Source: Nitzschia sp. DOCU1 | Taxonomy: Eukaryota > Bacillariophyta > Bacillariophyceae > Bacillariales > Bacillariaceae | DNA length: 64,000 nucleotides | Direction: 5' to 3' | NCBI GenBank assembly: GCA_951394045.1 | Contig: OX595985.1 | Coordinates: forward strand, 2,852,001 to 2,916,000 | In this document: in pieces, positions 60,147 through 64,000 of the stretch | Position numbering within the stretch: position 1 is the first letter of the stretch | Layout: each line of letters opens with the position of its first letter | Program-made: the position numbers and the translations under genes | Notes under the pieces: model-generated | Told to the model about the DNA's origin: nothing | The model's database searches: none | Seen by the model: the letters and a program-made list of their open reading frames with translations, nothing else

Positions 60147-60824
60147 ATTCCCGCTATTCGCCAAACCATAGAAGTTATATTGCTGATGCATGATTCAAGT
60201 CACATCACTGTGATGTGAAGAAAAGCATGTCGTTGCAATATTACCAATGAATTAAATGCACGAAGAACTTGACAACTCCCATGTGGTCAGTCGATCTCGA
60301 ATGTAAAATAGAATCGTTTTGTCCGCCATCCTCGCGTAGCTAGAGTAGTGACCACACACCCGTCGGCCAAACGCGGCAGCATGTGTCCAGCTTCTTGCTG
60401 CTTGGCTTGAGTTGTAAACTACAATATAAATTCCGAAATGATGCATTAGAAAAGCCGGCTGTTGCCGTCAAGCCCTTTTGCATATTCCACGCTTTTCGCG
60501 TCACGACACAGGTGGATCTCTACTCTACTAGGGGGATAACCCCGTGCAGTGAGATAGTCTCTATAAACTGTTTCGCTTGGGAGCGAGGCCACACTCCCGA
60601 GCGAAACAGTTTATGCGTCCAGCAATGTCAGCTCGTCAAATCAGGTCTGTTTGTTCATATGAGTCGAATTCCCGATCAACATCAACATTTTTTGGGCGAG
60701 TCGCGACGAGATTTGAATGGTTTCGCAATTGTCGGATGAGGTACATACACTCTACAATACTACATGTAGTAGATGGACTATCCTATGTTTGCATCTCGTC
60801 CAACTCTCAACCTGAGATGGCAAA
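60147..60824. other. Intergenic region with long hairpin
   Basis: About 680 bases between the reductase stop and the TrhO start. The only clear feature is the 21-base inverted repeat at 60563-60614. No gene supported. Confidence 0.5.
60563..60614. repeat. 21-base inverted repeat (hairpin) with one mismatch
   Basis: ATAAACTGTTTCGCTTGGGAG (60563-60583) faces CTCCCGAGCGAAACAGTTTAT (60594-60614) across a 10-base loop. All but one pair match, and the sequence lies 210 bases upstream of the TrhO start. It may be a short foldback element or a regulatory RNA structure. Confidence 0.88.
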
Positions 60825-61958
60825 ATGAATATGCGCATTAAGTATGTCATGGGTCGGAGATGTGGCCGAATGGTCGGGTGGTTCGATATCATCTGCTTGG
60901 CTGGTTGTTTCTCGGATGATTCTTCCCGCCGCTCAATGTGGAACTCGGGTGCGCGTAGGGGAGAAGCTTCGGCTTTTACTTGGCCCTGTCCTGCCGGGGA
61001 TACATCGAGGATTGGCCATACCCCAAAATTGCCGACGGGGTGGCAACGGTATTATAATGGTAGCCACGAAGCCGAGGGCGAAGCGACACCTACAGCTGGT
61101 CCATCTGCTGTCTTGTCCCAGCGACCACTTGACACCGAATCATCGCATTTACAAATGATCTCCTTCTATCATTTTGAAACGGTGTCGGATCCCTGGTCGA
61201 GTCGAAATGAATTGTTCACTTCGATTCGAACAATTCCAGGTTTGCGAGGAACAATTTACATTGCGGAAGAAGGGATCAATGCCCAAATGGCCGTCCCACC
61301 AGGCGATGCAGTCGACCAGTTGCTACGGGCATGCACTACCAGTTTGCCTTTTGATCCATTTCGAGAGAATCCTCCCAATCTAGGCGATGTTGTTCCTATA
61401 ATAACGCCTACATTTGATCGCCTTGTTGTCCGTGTCAGGGACTTCATATTGCGTGACGGAATTTCTTCCTGCAATGGCACAGCTGCCAGTCTTGATTGGC
61501 GAGAGGCAGGTCAAGAACTCTCTCCTGCTGACTGGCACGCGGCGTTGTCCAGCCCTGAAGTTGGGGACCGCCCCCTACTTTTGGATTGCCGAAATCTCTA
61601 CGAATCAGATCTAGGTACCTTTAAAAGTGCTCTCCCCCTCGAGACGAACACTTTTCAAGAGACGTGGCCGACTCTGGTAGAAATGACGGAGAACGTGCCC
61701 AAAGACACACCCATTCACATTTTTTGTACTGGGGGGATTCGTTGCGTCAAGGTTGGCGCGTATCTAAAACAAAGGCTAGGCTTTCATGATGTGAAGCGGT
61801 TGCAACACGGTATCATTGGATATCAGCAATGGATACAAGAACAGGAAAGTGCAAGAGACGCCGAGATAGGCAGTCTTTGGAAGGGCGAAAATTTTCTCTT
61901 TGACAAGCGCCGTTTTTCTGAAAAGGAGACAGGGGAGGAGGACGACACTATTCAGTGA
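60825..61958 (+). CDS. TrhO-like rhodanese (tRNA uridine-34 hydroxylase family), plastid-targeted
   Basis: 377 residues. Residues ~105-330 match TrhO/YceA (UPF0176): GTIYIAEEGINAQMA in the acylphosphatase-like N-domain, LLDCRNLYESDLGTF, and the rhodanese active loop FCTGGIRCVKVGAYL with the catalytic Cys, then LQHGIIGYQQW. TrhO performs O2-dependent hydroxylation of U34 in tRNA, the first step of 5-methoxyuridine or 5-carboxymethoxyuridine formation. The N-terminus contains G-E-A-S-A-F-T-W, an exact ASAF plastid motif, but the preceding ~45 residues are only moderately hydrophobic (WFDIICLAGCF), so a short first exon could be missing. The presence of A-S-A-F supports a plastid location. Confidence 0.83.
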   Translation: MNMRIKYVMGRRCGRMVGWFDIICLAGCFSDDSSRRSMWNSGARRGEASAFTWPCPAGDTSRIGHTPKLPTGWQRYYNGSHEAEGEATPTAGPSAVLSQRPLDTESSHLQMISFYHFETVSDPWSSRNELFTSIRTIPGLRGTIYIAEEGINAQMAVPPGDAVDQLLRACTTSLPFDPFRENPPNLGDVVPIITPTFDRLVVRVRDFILRDGISSCNGTAASLDWREAGQELSPADWHAALSSPEVGDRPLLLDCRNLYESDLGTFKSALPLETNTFQETWPTLVEMTENVPKDTPIHIFCTGGIRCVKVGAYLKQRLGFHDVKRLQHGIIGYQQWIQEQESARDAEIGSLWKGENFLFDKRRFSEKETGEEDDTIQ

Positions 61959-62522
61959 AATGTTTCCTTTAGAAGAATGGTTGATTATATACTATGAACT
62001 CTAGGTAGAAAGTAGCATTAAAGAGTGGTGACTTTCTAGTAGACATATTTCTATCTCTAGCTAGCAAGCCATGCTTCGTTGTAGGTTCACCTGGAGAACA
62101 AAGCAAAAGCACCTGCCATTGTTGTGCGATCCCGATTTTTCTTTGCTAGTTGGCACTACTATAGCTGTAAAAACATCCTGCTAGCTGTTTCCATGTCTGA
62201 CAAAATGGTCAAATTCTAGCTACAATTTCTTGCAAAAGAGTAGTAGTCATCGATAGCCGTTCCCCTCACATGTAAACCAGCTATGACGCTTTGTGCCCCG
62301 TCATCCCCCTAATGAATCATTCCCCCAAATGAACTCCCGCGCAACAATGACGAGATGGGCAGATTTCATGCGCTATGACCATGGCAGAGGCCAACACAAG
62401 GATAGAACTTGCTTAGGAACAAAGCAGCGCAGAGGCGCTCTTCCCTCAAATCCTTTCATTCACTGCGTCCCAGGCACCCTAATATAAGCTCGTGGATAAG
62501 GTCACCAAGCTGCTATTCTGCA
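61959..62522. other. Intergenic, no gene seen
   Basis: About 560 bases between TrhO and the EXS gene. One short frame (62293-62487) without domain. Likely the promoter of the EXS gene. Confidence 0.4.
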
Positions 62523-64000
62523 ATGACACTTCCACTGTGGAAACGAGCAGCCCTGGTGCCTTTCTTGTTATTTGCCTTGTGGCTGTTGACCGACAATGAC
62601 ACTTCTGGCTCGCAGCGGGACCACCACTTGGCAGTATTCACTGCACTACGGAGACACCCCCCTTGTCTTCGAGTCTATAGATCACTCTTGGAGATCAATC
62701 TTTTATTGTGGGGTACCGTGGTGTCATTGTATTTATGGAATCGGACGATTGGAAGGAAGATGATCGGCTACTTGCTGTTTCAGCCTGCCACTGTGGACGA
62801 ATCATCCATGACGATTTCTACCAATTATCGAGATGCACCAGAGTACTTTCCCGTCGACGAAGACGATTTTGCTCCAGTTCTCACAGAAGATATCTTGATG
62901 TTGGGCAAAACGCCGGTGGTGTCTGATGGAGACAAGAAAGCCACGATCTTTCAGGAGGCATGGGATGCCCACTACGATAGCGACGGCGAGGTGCAAGAGT
63001 CAGCAGCTCCAACTGCGTATGGACCACCGGATATATCCGTGCTGGTAGCAGCCGCTGTGGACTCGCTCGTATTGATTCTTCTATCACTCTTTTTCTTTAC
63101 GCTAAGCAGCGCTGAAGGGGGGAGATACGTAGACGGAATGGCCGATCTTAGCTTCTTTCGCATTGTGGCATTGGTGGCGGCACCCATTTTTCCGCTTGTC
63201 CTCTTTTTAGCGGTGACGTTTGCGGCTTTCATGCCTTGGAGAAAGAACCGCAGTGAATTTTGGAAGATCATATCACTGACGATTGGAGCGCCCATGTATC
63301 ATGTCACATTCCGAGACGGCTTTGTTGGTGACATTTTGACGTCGTCCGTCCGACCCATGAGGGACATTGCCTTTACTTTATTTTACATATTCTCCGGACT
63401 ACAAGGGTGGTGGAGGCAAGCCTATGACTTGGATACAGCCGACTTGCCATTGGAGACAAACTGGCTTCTTCACACGGTTATTTTCCCCATGTGCATGGTT
63501 TCACCGCTGTGGTGGCGTTTTATGCAAAATCTACGACAAACATACGAAAACAAGAAGCGATGGCCTTATCTTGGAAATGCTTTCAAGTACTTTATCGCTG
63601 CCGAAGTGGCCGTGTTCGGCGTATTCAATCCATCCCGGAAACAAACCTTCCTGTGGCTCGCCAGTTTCGTCATTGCCACACTCTACCAGATATGGTGGGA
63701 TGTAGTCATGGACTGGGAACTGTTAGTGGTCGAGGGTAACAGGATTCGGCTTCGAAAAACGCGTATCTACTCGGTGAAATGGATGTATTGGACGATTCTT
63801 TTCGTTAATGTTATACTTCGATTCTGCTGGACGCTGAGCTTTTTGCCGCCACATTATCTAAACCGCGCAGGCGTTCTCAGCGATCAATTTGAAGGCGACA
63901 TCTCGCATATTCTGAATCCGATGATTGCATCGGCTGAAATCATTCGGCGGACACTTTGGGGGTTCCTGAGGGTAGAGCTAGAAGCAATCAAAGTCGGACG
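62523..64000 (+). CDS. EXS-domain membrane protein without SPX (ERD1/XPR1-like), 3' end beyond window
   Basis: Open frame from ATG at 62523 to the right edge (492 codons plus two bases), missing its C-terminus. It starts with an N-terminal hydrophobic helix (residues 9-20, ALVPFLLFALWLL). A second membrane segment follows at ~58-70 (LLLWGTVVSLYLW), then a hydrophilic loop and several more spans. The second half is an EXS domain: DILTSSVRPMRDIAFTLFYI, WWRFMQNLRQTYEN, GNAFKYF, YQIWWDVVMDWELL, RLRKTRIYSVKWMYW and RRTLWGFLRVELEAIKVG. The EXS domain is the export core of the phosphate exporters XPR1, PHO1 and SYG1. The N-terminal SPX domain that senses inositol pyrophosphates is absent: the protein begins directly with membrane segments, as in yeast ERD1, which recycles phosphate from the Golgi lumen. 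A Golgi or vacuolar phosphate exporter is the best inference. Confidence 0.85.
   Translation, partial: MTLPLWKRAALVPFLLFALWLLTDNDTSGSQRDHHLAVFTALRRHPPCLRVYRSLLEINLLLWGTVVSLYLWNRTIGRKMIGYLLFQPATVDESSMTISTNYRDAPEYFPVDEDDFAPVLTEDILMLGKTPVVSDGDKKATIFQEAWDAHYDSDGEVQESAAPTAYGPPDISVLVAAAVDSLVLILLSLFFFTLSSAEGGRYVDGMADLSFFRIVALVAAPIFPLVLFLAVTFAAFMPWRKNRSEFWKIISLTIGAPMYHVTFRDGFVGDILTSSVRPMRDIAFTLFYIFSGLQGWWRQAYDLDTADLPLETNWLLHTVIFPMCMVSPLWWRFMQNLRQTYENKKRWPYLGNAFKYFIAAEVAVFGVFNPSRKQTFLWLASFVIATLYQIWWDVVMDWELLVVEGNRIRLRKTRIYSVKWMYWTILFVNVILRFCWTLSFLPPHYLNRAGVLSDQFEGDISHILNPMIASAEIIRRTLWGFLRVELEAIKVG

Noticed and set aside
59052..60191. 379-codon minus-strand frame opposite the geranylgeranyl reductase
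   Set aside because: Antisense shadow of a strongly biased coding sequence; the plus-strand exons have all reductase motifs.
1..64000. tRNA and rRNA genes
   Set aside because: No cloverleaf with a matching T-arm (GGTTCGAATC-type) or rRNA core was seen by eye; a tRNAscan/Infernal run would be decisive.

Overview
The window is nuclear DNA of a photosynthetic stramenopile, most likely a diatom. Five proteins open with a hydrophobic signal peptide or a plastid-type Ala-x-Ala-Phe motif of the kind diatoms use for bipartite plastid import (DUF1415 protein at 1-593, adenylate kinase at 9490, geranylgeranyl reductase at 58486, the TrhO-like protein at 60825, and possibly YidD at 46344). There are short GT-AG introns of 65-257 bases, a DUF6824 protein (a family expanded in diatoms) and an H-NOX guanylate cyclase. 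The content resembles Phaeodactylum-type genomes, but I cannot assign a species from the sequence alone.

Left host block (1-18.5 kb): DUF1415 protein (5' part only), secreted amidohydrolase, a small lipidated protein, a UBA-PUB-UBX p97 cofactor, an HMG-box protein, plastid adenylate kinase, a 1311-residue low-complexity protein with internal repeats, a truncated DUF3431 protein and a DUF6824 regulator. A 151/175-base minisatellite and a perfect 17-base hairpin lie in front of the UBX gene.

Central block (about 19.5-40.6 kb): visibly more AT-rich and organised around four arrays of a 151-193 base repeat, all in one orientation. Between and beside the arrays lie an AT-hook plus 2OG-Fe(II)-oxygenase-like gene, a charged coiled-coil gene, a divergent histone H3 gene, a 2387-residue Helitron-type Rep/Pif1-helicase protein that ends in a GIY-YIG nuclease-like domain, a Cys-rich protein and three orphan genes. 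I read this as a large Helitron-like mobile element (about 20 kb) with modular cargo. The repeat unit contains two interleaved inverted repeats and could be the Rep recognition site. The combination of a HUH-Rep/Pif1 helicase, a GIY-YIG domain, its own H3 variant and a 2OG oxygenase is the candidate undescribed system in the window. Its termini could not be fixed.

Right host block (41-64 kb): an unknown gene, an MnmG pseudogene fragment, a single-chain H-NOX guanylate cyclase (two introns), YidD, a GRIP-domain golgin of about 1740 residues, an RRM-like organellar protein, a degenerate membrane-anchored cyclophilin, a C2-domain protein, geranylgeranyl reductase (chlorophyll and tocopherol side chain), a TrhO-type rhodanese, and an EXS-domain phosphate-exporter-like protein without SPX that runs off the right edge. 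Host genes are densely packed and often divergent, with 0.3-1.5 kb gaps and no recognisable tRNA or rRNA.
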